Source of the DNA: an uncultured SAR324 cluster bacterium
Lineage (GTDB): Bacteria; SAR324; NAC60-12
DNA length: 28,688 nucleotides
NCBI GenBank assembly: GCA_902513935.1
Contig: CABXOR010000021.1
Coordinates: forward strand, 1-28,688
Direction: 5' to 3'
The notes below the pieces were generated by a model. The model saw only the letters and a list, made by a program, of their open reading frames with translations, was not told the DNA's origin and ran no database searches. Numbering within the stretch: the first letter of the stretch is position 1; every line of letters starts with the position of its first letter. Positions 20,982 through 28,315 of the stretch are shown here, in pieces. Both the position numbers and the translations under genes were made by a program.

Positions 20982-21659
20982 ATGCAAGTATCCGCAAAAA
21001 TTGCCCCGGTGGTAAATAATCAAAACACGGAAAGACCAAAAGCGCCTCTTGAAAAAAAGGAGGCAAATAATAAAACACAAGATCCTGTCTCAAAAAAATC
21101 TTCCCATTTCCCTGGAAACTCAAAACTGGGAAAGAAAACAATGCCACCAAATCCTGAACTAAACAACATTCTCAGAGCGGACTCTCATGAAAGCACTATG
21201 ACTCTGCGCCGTACCTACGGCATGGTAGTTTCGGGTTTTGAAAACGTCGCCAAGCAGCTGCAGCTCACTTCAGACGCAGCAGAGCAATTTGGTAAAACTG
21301 TAGACTCCCGCATAAGCGAGTTGAACGGTGAATCAATCAGAAAGATAAAAGAACTTCCTGAATATAAAAGTTTTGCCCTGGATGATATCAGCGATTTGGG
21401 TGATGAAATTAGTGACTTGATGCAGGATCCGGAAAACTACCTCAAGGCATTTTCGCTGCTGAAGAACTCCAAATTTGCTGTGTTGATGGAATCAACAGAG
21501 AGCGTTCACCGCTCCTTTGCTGAGTCAATGAAAGTCAACGGTGAAGAAAAACTGATGTTTGGAATGCTGGAAATGATCAAAGATCTAGGTGGTTTGGTGG
21601 GATTTCAGGAATCTACTCAAATTAATCAGAATAACAGCAGCGTCAATATTCGAGCCTGA
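20982..21659 (+). CDS. Hypothetical protein with polar N-terminus and helical C-terminus
   Basis: I do not recognise this protein. From the ATG at 20982 (AGGA a few bases upstream) it has 225 residues; the frame is open back to an ATG at 20892 and a GTG at 20877, giving up to 260. Residues 1 to about 60 are Lys/Asn/Pro-rich and likely disordered. From about 70 on it is helical and acidic, with GFENVAKQLQLTSDAAEQFG, then LDDISDLGDEISDLMQDPEN and EKLMFGMLEMIKDLGGLVGF. No signal peptide, membrane helix or cysteine is present, so it is probably a soluble cytoplasmic protein. It has no partner on its strand within 100 bp. Confidence 0.6.
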   Translation: MQVSAKIAPVVNNQNTERPKAPLEKKEANNKTQDPVSKKSSHFPGNSKLGKKTMPPNPELNNILRADSHESTMTLRRTYGMVVSGFENVAKQLQLTSDAAEQFGKTVDSRISELNGESIRKIKELPEYKSFALDDISDLGDEISDLMQDPENYLKAFSLLKNSKFAVLMESTESVHRSFAESMKVNGEEKLMFGMLEMIKDLGGLVGFQESTQINQNNSSVNIRA

Positions 21660-21774
21660 GAAACGATTAAGACTATTTTCTCTGGATGCGTCCATTCACT
21701 CCCCGCAAATGTTCTGAACCATCCGGAACTAATCTTGACCAAGTTCCATTTTACACAAGTTTGATACAATATAA

Positions 21775-22608
21775 ATGATTAAGAACGCTGCTTTTACTCC
21801 CGTCGGGATTCTAGGTTTAGGCTTTTTGGGACAGATTCTGGCCCGTGAATTTTCCACAGTTCCGGAATCCTGGGGCACATGGCACAAAACTCAACTTGCG
21901 GAAACACCAATTCCCGTTTTTTTTTTTGATTGGGGTAACGAAAATTCCTGGTTGGTCTTGCCGAAAACTGCCGCAACACTCGTGCTGACCATTCCACCTC
22001 TGCTGAAGAATCTGGAGCCGGAAGCGGAGCGCCTGCACCTTTGGGGAAAGTGGATGAGTCATAATCGCCCGGAAGTACAACGTATGATCTACATTTCTAC
22101 TACAGGCGTTTATCCCAAATGCAACGGAATCTGGAGTGAGGATTCAGATTTTGAAGCAGATACAAATTCCGGAAAACTGCGCCTGGTCACCGAAAAAATT
22201 CTCTCCCAATATTTCAATTTGCAAGTCGTTCGTCCGGGCGGCATTTACGGTTCCGGACGCGGAATTGATTCCCGCCTCAAGTCTGGAAAGCCAATTCCTG
22301 TTTCAAATACTCCGGTACACCGCATCCATGTCAAGGACCTTGCACGAATAATATGTCATCTTGTAGATAATACGGACGCCCCCAACTGCGTTAATGCAGT
22401 TGATCTTGAAGCGAGGCCGTCCTGGGAAGTCGCGAGTTGGCTGGTAGAAAATCGGGATGATTTGACTAAGGGAATGCTGCCTGATGCTTCGGATTGTCTT
22501 CCGGGGACTCCACAACGTTTTATTTCAAATCAACGTTTGCTGGAGCTTGACATAACTCTCAGCTATCCCACTTTTCGCGAAGGCATGGGGTTATTGTTTG
22601 GGAACTAA
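21775..22608 (+). CDS. YeeZ-like NAD(P)-binding epimerase/dehydratase (atypical SDR)
   Basis: The 277-residue protein has a Rossmann nucleotide-binding start, PVGILGLGFLGQILA. Further on are RMIYISTTGVYPKCNG, EDSDFEAD, VVRPGGIYGSGRGID and HRIHVKDLARI, matching the YeeZ-like branch of atypical short-chain dehydrogenases. Family members are usually about 270 residues, so it is full length. Substrate is unknown. A run of 11 T (21917-21927) within codons 48-51 encodes Val-Phe-Phe-Phe and would shift the frame if it slipped by one base. The ATG has no clear ribosome-binding site, and an ACAATATAAA motif overlaps the start codon. Confidence 0.85.
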   Translation: MIKNAAFTPVGILGLGFLGQILAREFSTVPESWGTWHKTQLAETPIPVFFFDWGNENSWLVLPKTAATLVLTIPPLLKNLEPEAERLHLWGKWMSHNRPEVQRMIYISTTGVYPKCNGIWSEDSDFEADTNSGKLRLVTEKILSQYFNLQVVRPGGIYGSGRGIDSRLKSGKPIPVSNTPVHRIHVKDLARIICHLVDNTDAPNCVNAVDLEARPSWEVASWLVENRDDLTKGMLPDASDCLPGTPQRFISNQRLLELDITLSYPTFREGMGLLFGN

Positions 22609-22643
22609 CTATATAAATTTTACTAGATTAAAATTATATAGTT
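22607..22643. terminator. AT-rich hairpin after the YeeZ-like gene
   Basis: AACTATATAAATTTTA and TAAAATTATATAGTT are inverted copies with a single-base bulge around a short loop, beginning at the stop codon of the YeeZ-like gene. It would form a long but weak AT stem. It may act as a terminator or mark one edge of the AT-rich patch that follows. Confidence 0.35.
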
Positions 22644-22785
22644 ATGCAGCATAAACACTTGCATTGATTATGCTTGCTTGTTTTTATCAATTATAAATTT
22701 TCATGGAGGAAGAAAATATGTGATAATTATGCTGCTATACTAAATTTTATTAAAAAAATATTTAACATTTCACAGATTGATAAAT

Positions 22786-23492
22786 ATGAAAAAAGTCGTT
22801 CTATTATTTACACTAATTTGGATATTACCTATAACAAGTTTTGCCATGGACTGCACAGCGGCAGGCACAAACTAGACGGAGATAAAGTATCTTGGGCAAT
22901 CAGTAAGGTGTATCTTTACACGGATGCATACTGCACTGAAGGAAAAGAGACAATTACTATTTTGGGAGATACTGTTACTTCTCCGGGGGAAGCTAATAAG
23001 GTTGACTTTGCCGGTACTCCTGACCTAGGAAGTGCAACGATTGCTAACGGTACATATAATTGTGTAGCAACAAAAATGTGGGACAATATCACATTTTCTC
23101 CTGCTGCAGCAACTGCAAGTGGTAATTGTGTTGCCGCAACGAACTATACACAGGACATTTGCGCATCGGATAATTCTTCTTCATTAACAATGGTTTATAA
23201 TCCAGACAATTCATCTTCATACAGTTGTACTCTTGACGCCACGGGGTCAAATGAGTGGATTTGGGTTTATTTCTCAACATCTTCTACGGATAATAGTAAT
23301 TCATCCTTGGCTGACCTAGAGAATGATTGGCATCCACCGACATCCGACAATCTTAGTAACGGCGTCCCTTTAGGTGCTGCACTCGTTGTTAGTTCAACGT
23401 CTTCCGGAAACTTGAAGACAACAATAACTGACCGAATTTACGATGATGGGAGCAAATGTGAAATGGTTAAGCCTGCATTTAGTTTTGAATAA
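22786..23492 (+). pseudogene. Frameshifted gene for a secreted cysteine-containing protein
   Basis: The ATG at 22786 opens a textbook signal peptide (MKKVVLLFTLIWILPITSFA, then MDCTAAGTN) that ends in TAG at 22873-22875. In the overlapping -1 frame a long open frame continues as LDGDKVSWAISKVYLYTDAY and runs to 23492. A single -1 shift at the AAC codon before the TAG joins the two into a ~235-residue exported protein with about seven cysteines and many Ser, Thr and Asn, as in pilin-like or surface proteins; no family recognised. The downstream frame has no start of its own that gives an exported product. It could be a pseudogene, a sequencing error or recoding; no classical XXXYYYZ slip site is visible. 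The region is more AT-rich than its neighbours. Confidence 0.65.
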
Positions 23493-23510
23493 TCAATTTT
23501 AAGGAGAAAT

Positions 23511-23636
23511 ATGAAAAATTTAGCATACATGATGATAATTGTATTCGTACTGTCTCTGACAGTTTACTCTTGTGCAAAGAAAAGCAGCAGCAGTAGCAGC
23601 ACAACTTCAACATTTACTATCAAAGGCAGTATGTAG
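23511..23636 (+). CDS. Tiny serine-rich lipoprotein (41 aa)
   Basis: AAGGAG stands 4 nt before the ATG, one of the best ribosome-binding sites in the window. The 41-residue product has a signal peptide with a hydrophobic core (MMIIVFVLSLTV) and a cysteine at position 21 (VYSC; Tyr at -2 is unusual in a lipobox). A six-serine run made from AGC/AGT repeats follows, then TTSTFTIKGSM and a stop. The Ser-rich tether and the FTIKGS sequence look like the start of a larger surface lipoprotein, so this may be a truncated remnant. It may instead be a genuine mini-lipoprotein made with the gene 18 bp upstream. Confidence 0.6.
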   Translation: MKNLAYMMIIVFVLSLTVYSCAKKSSSSSSTTSTFTIKGSM

Positions 23637-23725
23637 TGCAAAATTATTTTACCAAATTGAAAATCAAAGAATTGAATTTCTGCAAGGCAATTTCAAAACT
23701 AAACAACATTGCACATTCTTCTAAG

Positions 23726-23773
23726 GGAAGGTAGGCTTGAAAAAACAAGCTTGCCTTCCTTTTTTTGTTTTTT
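23726..23773 (+). terminator. Strong Rho-independent terminator
   Basis: GGAAGGTAGGCTTG and CAAGCTTGCCTTCC form a 14-bp stem with two G-T wobbles around an AAAAAA loop, followed by a T-rich tract interrupted by one G. It is the clearest intrinsic terminator in the window and ends the secreted-protein/mini-lipoprotein unit. Its T-tract finishes only 8 nt before the next start codon. Confidence 0.9.
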
Positions 23774-23781
23774 AAAATAAA

Positions 23782-24246
23782 ATGTCTTTCAGGTCCAAAC
23801 ATCTATTTTTTAAGTTAAGTCGGCTTCTGCTTTTCAGCATTCTTTTGTTAGGGCTGACTCAAGAACTATTTGCACTGCCGCTCAAGACTACAATCCTCAA
23901 TCCTGAAAAACAACCTGTCGGACAGGCCCTGGTTTATATTGACTATGTGGAATTGCTGACACTGGACGGTACTCCTCTGGGACGGCTGGGCTTCGTCAAT
24001 ATTCAGGGCGGGTTCCAGATGTTTGTGGTACGAGATGACGGAAAACAGAGCCTGGTTGGAAGCGCAAAAAATCGTCGGCTTTTTGACAAAGATGGAAAAT
24101 TAATCGGCCATTACGACTGGACAACATTCTGGTCCTACGTTTATGCTCCGGATGGAACAAAACTTGGCAAAGCAAAGTGCATTGCTTTCCGGGGAATCTG
24201 TGCTGCAGGAATCGCGAGTTTTCTGACCGGACTTTTGGACCAATAG
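23782..24246 (+). CDS. Exported small beta-repeat protein, possibly 5-fold beta-flower-like
   Basis: The 154-residue product has a signal peptide (basic start, core LLLFSILLLGLT, probable cleavage after LFA at about residue 33). The mature part contains short repeats built on a Gly-x-x-Gly turn: LDGTPLGRLGFVN, RDDGKQSLVGSAKN, FDKDGKLIGHYDW and APDGTKLGKAKC, then a hydrophobic Ala/Gly-rich end (AAGIASFLTGLL). That pattern recalls small exported beta-flower proteins whose function is unknown; the match is by eye and uncertain. The ATG lacks a ribosome-binding site and sits 8 nt after a terminator T-tract. It has no other in-frame ATG before the repeats. Confidence 0.6.
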   Translation: MSFRSKHLFFKLSRLLLFSILLLGLTQELFALPLKTTILNPEKQPVGQALVYIDYVELLTLDGTPLGRLGFVNIQGGFQMFVVRDDGKQSLVGSAKNRRLFDKDGKLIGHYDWTTFWSYVYAPDGTKLGKAKCIAFRGICAAGIASFLTGLLDQ

Positions 24247-24307
24247 TCACCAGCTATTTTTAGGCCCCGGATTTTCACACATTAATTTGGATTTTAGGAG
24301 ATTAAGA

Positions 24308-25384
24308 ATGAAAGATATTTGGGCAGAACAACTGAACTGTGTTGATTCCGGGAAACCTTTTGTGTTGGCACGAGTGATCCGGACGTGGCGCTCCGCTCCC
24401 CGAAAAAACGGTGCCGGGATGATCATCGGAAAAGGGAAGGACAAAGATTCGCTGCCAAAAGTGGTCGGTTCTGTCAGCGGAGGCTGTATTGAAGGAGCCG
24501 TTATCGAAGAAGCCCTGGAAGTACTGGAAAGCGGCGAATCACGGACACTCAGTTACGGAGTTGAAGACGATTTGGCGTTGTCGGTAGGTCTCTCCTGTGG
24601 TGGAGAAGTGTCGGTGCTGCTGGAAAAACATTGGGCTTTTTCAGCAGATCCAAACACAAAAAATATTTGGCACACACTTCAGGACTGTATTAGTAACAAT
24701 ATTCCGGCAATTTTAATTTCACCACTTCCTGCTGAAAATGGATCTTCCGGCGAAAATCAATCTCCGCTGTTAATACTTCCGGAATCCGAAAATGTAGTTG
24801 ATTTGCAAAATAATCATAAAGAAGCCATCGCTCTTGCAGAAGAAGCCTATAAAGAGCGTGAAAACAGGATTGTGGAAATTGGTGGAGAAGAATATTTTAT
24901 TCAGGTTTTTCCACGCCGGGATCAGTTGTTGATTATCGGTGCGGGACACATCACAATTCCGCTGGTACGTTTTGCAATGGATTTGGATTTCCTGACTGTC
25001 GTGATTGATCCACGTACTGTTTTTGCCAATCCGGAGCGCTTTCCTGTTCCTCCGGATCAGCTCATTTCAAAGTGGCCGGATGATGTTTTGTCGGACTTTC
25101 CACTAAACGAGGACACCTACGCCATTTTACTAACGCATGATCCGAAAATTGACGACCCCGCCTTACACATTTTACTCAAGAAAAATCTGCCGTATATCGG
25201 TGCACTAGGCAGCAGCAGAACACACGCCAAGCGCTGCACACGACTCGAAGAAGCAGGATTTGACGCTGATTCCATAGCACAAATAAAAGGCCCGGCCGGA
25301 GCAGACATCGGTGCCCAGACTGCAGCGGAAATTGCGCTGAGCATGATTGCAGAAGTTGTGGCCGCAAAACACGGAAAACTGTAG
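24308..25384 (+). CDS. XdhC/CoxI family molybdoenzyme maturation protein
   Basis: XdhC proteins bind molybdenum cofactor, help its sulfuration and insert it into xanthine dehydrogenase-type enzymes. The protein (358 residues from the ATG, which has AGGAG upstream) shows both parts of the family. The N-terminal XdhC/CoxI domain has VIRTWRSAPRKNGAGMII, GSVSGGCIEGAVIEEAL and VGLSCGGEVSVLLE. The C-terminal Rossmann domain has LLIIGAGHITIPLVRFAMDL, VVIDPRTVFANPERFP, ILLTHDPKIDDPAL and IGALGSSRTHAKR. No xanthine dehydrogenase, CO dehydrogenase or Moco gene is nearby, so the client enzyme must be encoded elsewhere. It converges on glpK. Confidence 0.92.
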   Translation: MKDIWAEQLNCVDSGKPFVLARVIRTWRSAPRKNGAGMIIGKGKDKDSLPKVVGSVSGGCIEGAVIEEALEVLESGESRTLSYGVEDDLALSVGLSCGGEVSVLLEKHWAFSADPNTKNIWHTLQDCISNNIPAILISPLPAENGSSGENQSPLLILPESENVVDLQNNHKEAIALAEEAYKERENRIVEIGGEEYFIQVFPRRDQLLIIGAGHITIPLVRFAMDLDFLTVVIDPRTVFANPERFPVPPDQLISKWPDDVLSDFPLNEDTYAILLTHDPKIDDPALHILLKKNLPYIGALGSSRTHAKRCTRLEEAGFDADSIAQIKGPAGADIGAQTAAEIALSMIAEVVAAKHGKL

Positions 25385-25433
25385 CTGTTATATTTTTCTA
25401 TGAGAAACCTTAGTGTCCCTAGAAACAATATGA

Positions 25434-26927
25434 TTACGGAATAATCCAGCCTTTGGAACGTTCAACAGCACGGTTCCAGTTTTTCATGTGCTTTACAGCT
25501 TCATTTTTGGAAAGCTGCGGAGTAAATGTTTTTTCTTCCTGCCAGAGGTTCCGGATTTGTGCCTGATCTTTCCATACACCGACTGCCAAACCAGCCAGAA
25601 ATGCAGCACCCATTGCAGTAGTTTCAAGAACCTGTGGTCGTGTAACTTTAAGCCCTAATAAATCTGCCTGGAACTGACAAAGAAAATCATTAGCCGCAGC
25701 GCCTCCGTCAATCCGAAGTTCTTTGACTTCTGTTCCGGTATCGTTGGCAATACTACTGAGAACTTCTGCAGACTGGTAAGCAATTGCTTCCAGCGAAGCT
25801 CGGACAATATGATTACAATTTGTATCACGGGTCAAACCTACAATGGTTCCCCGCGCATAAGGATCCCAGTGCGGTGCCCCTAGACCGACAAAGGCCGGAA
25901 CCACAAAAACACCCCCGGAATCTGTAACTGATTCGGCCATGGCCTGAGTTTCAGCAGCATCCTCAAAAAGCTGCAATCCGTCCCGGAGCCACTGAATCAA
26001 AGCACCGGCAATGAAAATAGATCCTTCGAGAGCGTAAGTTACTTCGTCGCCGATTTGCCAGGCAACAGTGGTCAGCAGTCCGTGTTTGGAATACACCAGT
26101 TCTGAACCGGTATTGGAAATCATGAAGCAGCCTGTACCATAAGTATTTTTTGCCATTCCCGGTTCAAAACAGGATTGTCCGAAAAGGGCCGCCTGCTGAT
26201 CTCCCGCTACACCGGCAATAGGGGCTTCCCCTCCAAACAGTTCCGGAATTACCGTGGCAATCACACTGCTTGATGGTTTAACTTCCGGCAGAGTTTCACA
26301 GGGTATTCCAAAGCGGGCAAGAATTTCATCATCCCATGAACAGGCGTCAATATTGAATACCAGCGTCCTGGAGGCATTGCTAATTTCGGTTGCATGAACC
26401 TGTCCGCCTGTTAATTTCCAGATCAGCCAGGAATCAACTGTACCGAAACAGAGATCCCCCTGGTCTGCAAGTTTCCGCACCTGCGGAACATTTTCCAGAA
26501 GCCAGTGCATCTTGGTTCCGGAAAAATAAGGGTCAGTGACCAGGCCGGTTCTATTTTTTATAATCCTGTCAAAACCTTCTGCCTTTAATTCCTCACAAAA
26601 ATCAGCTGTACGTCTGCACTGCCAGTTGATCGCAGGACCAATTGTTTTTCCGGTATTTCTGTTCCAGGCAATCGTACTTTCCCGCTGATTGGTAATGCCG
26701 ACTGCAGAAATGTCTTTCATTGACAGTTTAGCCCGCGCTAAAGCCACCTCGATAGTTTGTCGTTGGCTGCTCCATATTTCTTCCGGAACCTGCTCAACCC
26801 AGCCGGATTGGGGATAATGACAGGCCAATGGAGTATTTACTTGGGCAATAATTTTTACGTTTTCATCAAACAGAATGGTACGAGAACTGGTGGTGCCCTG
26901 ATCCAGAGCCATGATAATTTGTGACAT
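25434..26927 (-). CDS. glpK: Glycerol kinase
   Basis: GlpK phosphorylates glycerol to sn-glycerol 3-phosphate with ATP, the entry step of glycerol catabolism and a source of lipid backbone. The 497-residue protein is full length for the FGGY sugar-kinase family. It starts IMALDQGTTSSRTILFD (ATP-binding phosphate-1 motif). It also has GWVEQVPEEIW, GITNQRES, AGVAGDQQAALFGQ, NTYGTGCFM and the C-terminal LRIDGGAAANDFLCQFQAD. Specificity for glycerol is typical for this close match. It lies 12 bp downstream of ispF on the same strand and is likely cotranscribed with it; no glpF or glpD is in the window. Confidence 0.97.
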   Translation of the reverse strand: MSQIIMALDQGTTSSRTILFDENVKIIAQVNTPLACHYPQSGWVEQVPEEIWSSQRQTIEVALARAKLSMKDISAVGITNQRESTIAWNRNTGKTIGPAINWQCRRTADFCEELKAEGFDRIIKNRTGLVTDPYFSGTKMHWLLENVPQVRKLADQGDLCFGTVDSWLIWKLTGGQVHATEISNASRTLVFNIDACSWDDEILARFGIPCETLPEVKPSSSVIATVIPELFGGEAPIAGVAGDQQAALFGQSCFEPGMAKNTYGTGCFMISNTGSELVYSKHGLLTTVAWQIGDEVTYALEGSIFIAGALIQWLRDGLQLFEDAAETQAMAESVTDSGGVFVVPAFVGLGAPHWDPYARGTIVGLTRDTNCNHIVRASLEAIAYQSAEVLSSIANDTGTEVKELRIDGGAAANDFLCQFQADLLGLKVTRPQVLETTAMGAAFLAGLAVGVWKDQAQIRNLWQEEKTFTPQLSKNEAVKHMKNWNRAVERSKGWIIP

Positions 26928-26939
26928 ATTTCCCCTCTA

Positions 26940-27419
26940 TTAGGTTATGGAATTAAGGAGAACAATTGCCTGAGCCCCGATACCCTCTTCGCGGCCAATG
27001 AGACCCAGCCGTTCTGTTGTTGTTGCCTTGATGGAAACTTGTTCAGTCTTAATCTTGAGAGCAGTAGCAAGGTTTGCTCTCATTTTCATAAGATAGGGGG
27101 CCATTTTTGGTTTTTCTGCCATGATGATGCTGTCAAGATTTGTACATACAAATCCCATTTCCTCAGCTAAAAGCTTTACGTGACTGAGAAGTTCTAGGCT
27201 GTTTGCACCTTTAAATTCTGCATCAGTGTCCGGAAAGTGCTGTCCGATGTCTCCCAGGGCAAGTGCACCTAAGACGGCGTCCATTACAGCATGCACAAGT
27301 ACATCTGCATCCGAGTGTCCTAGAAGACCTTTTTGATGAGGAATTTGAACACCTCCAATAATCAGCAGCTTATCCTCAGCAAGTGCGTGTACATCAAAAC
27401 CAATTCCTGTTCTGTACAT
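26940..27419 (-). CDS. ispF: 2-C-methyl-D-erythritol 2,4-cyclodiphosphate synthase
   Basis: IspF converts CDP-methylerythritol 2-phosphate to the 2,4-cyclodiphosphate with release of CMP, in the MEP route to isoprenoids. The 159-residue protein has the zinc ligands D9 and H11 in GIGFDVHAL and H43 in GHSDADVLVHA. It also has the IGQHFPDTD loop and TTTERLGLIGREEGIGAQA at the C-terminus, all standard for the family. It functions as a homotrimer in the cytoplasm. ispD, often fused or adjacent, is absent; instead glpK follows at 12 bp. The upstream region is shared with the divergent ATP synthase genes and contains a repeat element. Confidence 0.97.
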   Translation of the reverse strand: MYRTGIGFDVHALAEDKLLIIGGVQIPHQKGLLGHSDADVLVHAVMDAVLGALALGDIGQHFPDTDAEFKGANSLELLSHVKLLAEEMGFVCTNLDSIIMAEKPKMAPYLMKMRANLATALKIKTEQVSIKATTTERLGLIGREEGIGAQAIVLLNSIT

Positions 27420-27497
27420 ACTTATACTAGATAATATCTGTTTTTATATTCTCGTGAGTCATGAATACTCGTAAGAAAATAATATTATTGACTACGA

Positions 27498-27579
27498 CTT
27501 GTCATCTCGACCGAAGAGAGAAATATGGTATAATATTGAAAAAGTGCAATATCTCTTACATTCGTTCGGGGTTTCACAA
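27498..27579 (+). repeat. Copy B of the ~80-bp dispersed imperfect palindrome
   Basis: This stretch starts TTGTCATCTCGACCGAAGAG and ends CATTCGTTCGGGGTTTCACA. It matches the reverse complement of 620-698 at 57 of 74 aligned positions without gaps. The ends are imperfect inverted repeats of each other. It sits in the 309-bp gap between the divergent ispF and atp genes, a gap that otherwise holds only the atp promoter. A 60-codon frame over it is not a gene. Confidence 0.8.
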
Positions 27580-27651
27580 TAAAACTAATGACTGTCGAGA
27601 TATACTAGAGAAAATTGATTATAGCATCCTAATAATAAAATAGAAATGTGC

Positions 27652-27681
27652 TTGACATAGTTTCACTTTTCATGTTACAAA
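27652..27681 (+). promoter_or_regulatory. Likely sigma-70-type promoter of the atp operon
   Basis: TTGACA (27652-27657, perfect -35), an 18-bp spacer and TACAAA (27676-27681, 4 of 6) preceded by the extended -10 TGT. Transcription would begin near 27688, about 40 nt before the b' subunit start codon. It is well placed and the -35 is exact; the -10 is only fair. Confidence 0.55.
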
Positions 27682-27728
27682 GTATAGTTTAGCTTAATTA
27701 TTTTTCCTACAAAAAAGGGTGGCCGCAG

Positions 27729-28208
27729 ATGGATTTCAAACAAGCAATTATCGAAAACGCATGGGGCGGCATCAGCGTGGATTATGGGATGCTGCACCTG
27801 CAGCTCGCTACACCTGCCGCGGTCCTGATCATAATATTTATTATGATTTTTACACTTAATAAGCTTCTTTTTCAACCAATTATACGAACCCTGGATAATC
27901 GTAAAGAAGTTATTATCAAAAGTCAAAAACGTGTTGGTCAGGTCGAAGGTGAAGTTGAACGTCTCAAGCAGGATTTTCAACAAAAACTGAATGAGGTCCG
28001 TACTGAAGTTCTCCATCTGCGAAATGTTGGACATGAAAAAGGGATGGCCTCAAAAGAGACCATGATCCTTGAGGAAAGAAAGACACTACAGGAAGAGTTT
28101 GAAAATAATTTTGATGAACTTTCTAAAGAAATAAGAGTTACCAAGACCAATTTTGCAAAACTGAATAAAGAGTTATCTGCTGCAATCAGCAAGCAGCTGT
28201 TAAGCTGA
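27729..28208 (+). CDS. ATP synthase F0 subunit b' (AtpF'/AtpG type)
   Basis: This is one of two b-type stator subunits, which link the membrane a/c part of F0F1 ATP synthase to the F1 head. The 159-residue protein has one membrane helix (about 28-48, PAAVLIIIFIMIFTLNKLLF) with the conserved FQPIIRTLDNRKEVI directly after it, then a long charged coiled coil to the C-terminus. The start ATG has AAGGGTGG upstream. The paired b'/b arrangement is known from photosynthetic bacteria and many deltaproteobacteria. It is the first gene of the operon here and is followed by subunit b after about 100 bp. Confidence 0.87.
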   Translation: MDFKQAIIENAWGGISVDYGMLHLQLATPAAVLIIIFIMIFTLNKLLFQPIIRTLDNRKEVIIKSQKRVGQVEGEVERLKQDFQQKLNEVRTEVLHLRNVGHEKGMASKETMILEERKTLQEEFENNFDELSKEIRVTKTNFAKLNKELSAAISKQLLS

Positions 28209-28315
28209 AAAAGTGCTCTGTCAATGCATAACAAAATAAGCTATTCAGGGAATCACATTTGAACCATTGGAATTGTACGGGTGTTCCTCTCACCCAGTAT
28301 CACTTGTTGAAAAAA

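Noticed and set aside
22674..22785. TTG-started N-terminal extension of the secreted-protein frame
   Set aside because: The extension lacks export or family features, while the ATG at 22786 in the other frame gives a textbook signal peptide; a frameshift explains the data better.
22860..22876. Programmed -1 frameshifting at GGCACAAACTAG
   Set aside because: There is no X-XXY-YYZ heptamer and no obvious downstream stem or upstream Shine-Dalgarno spacer; kept only as a remote option under the pseudogene call.
27461..27643. 60-codon open frame on the plus strand
   Set aside because: It lies over the dispersed repeat at 27498-27579 and its composition reflects the repeat, not a gene.
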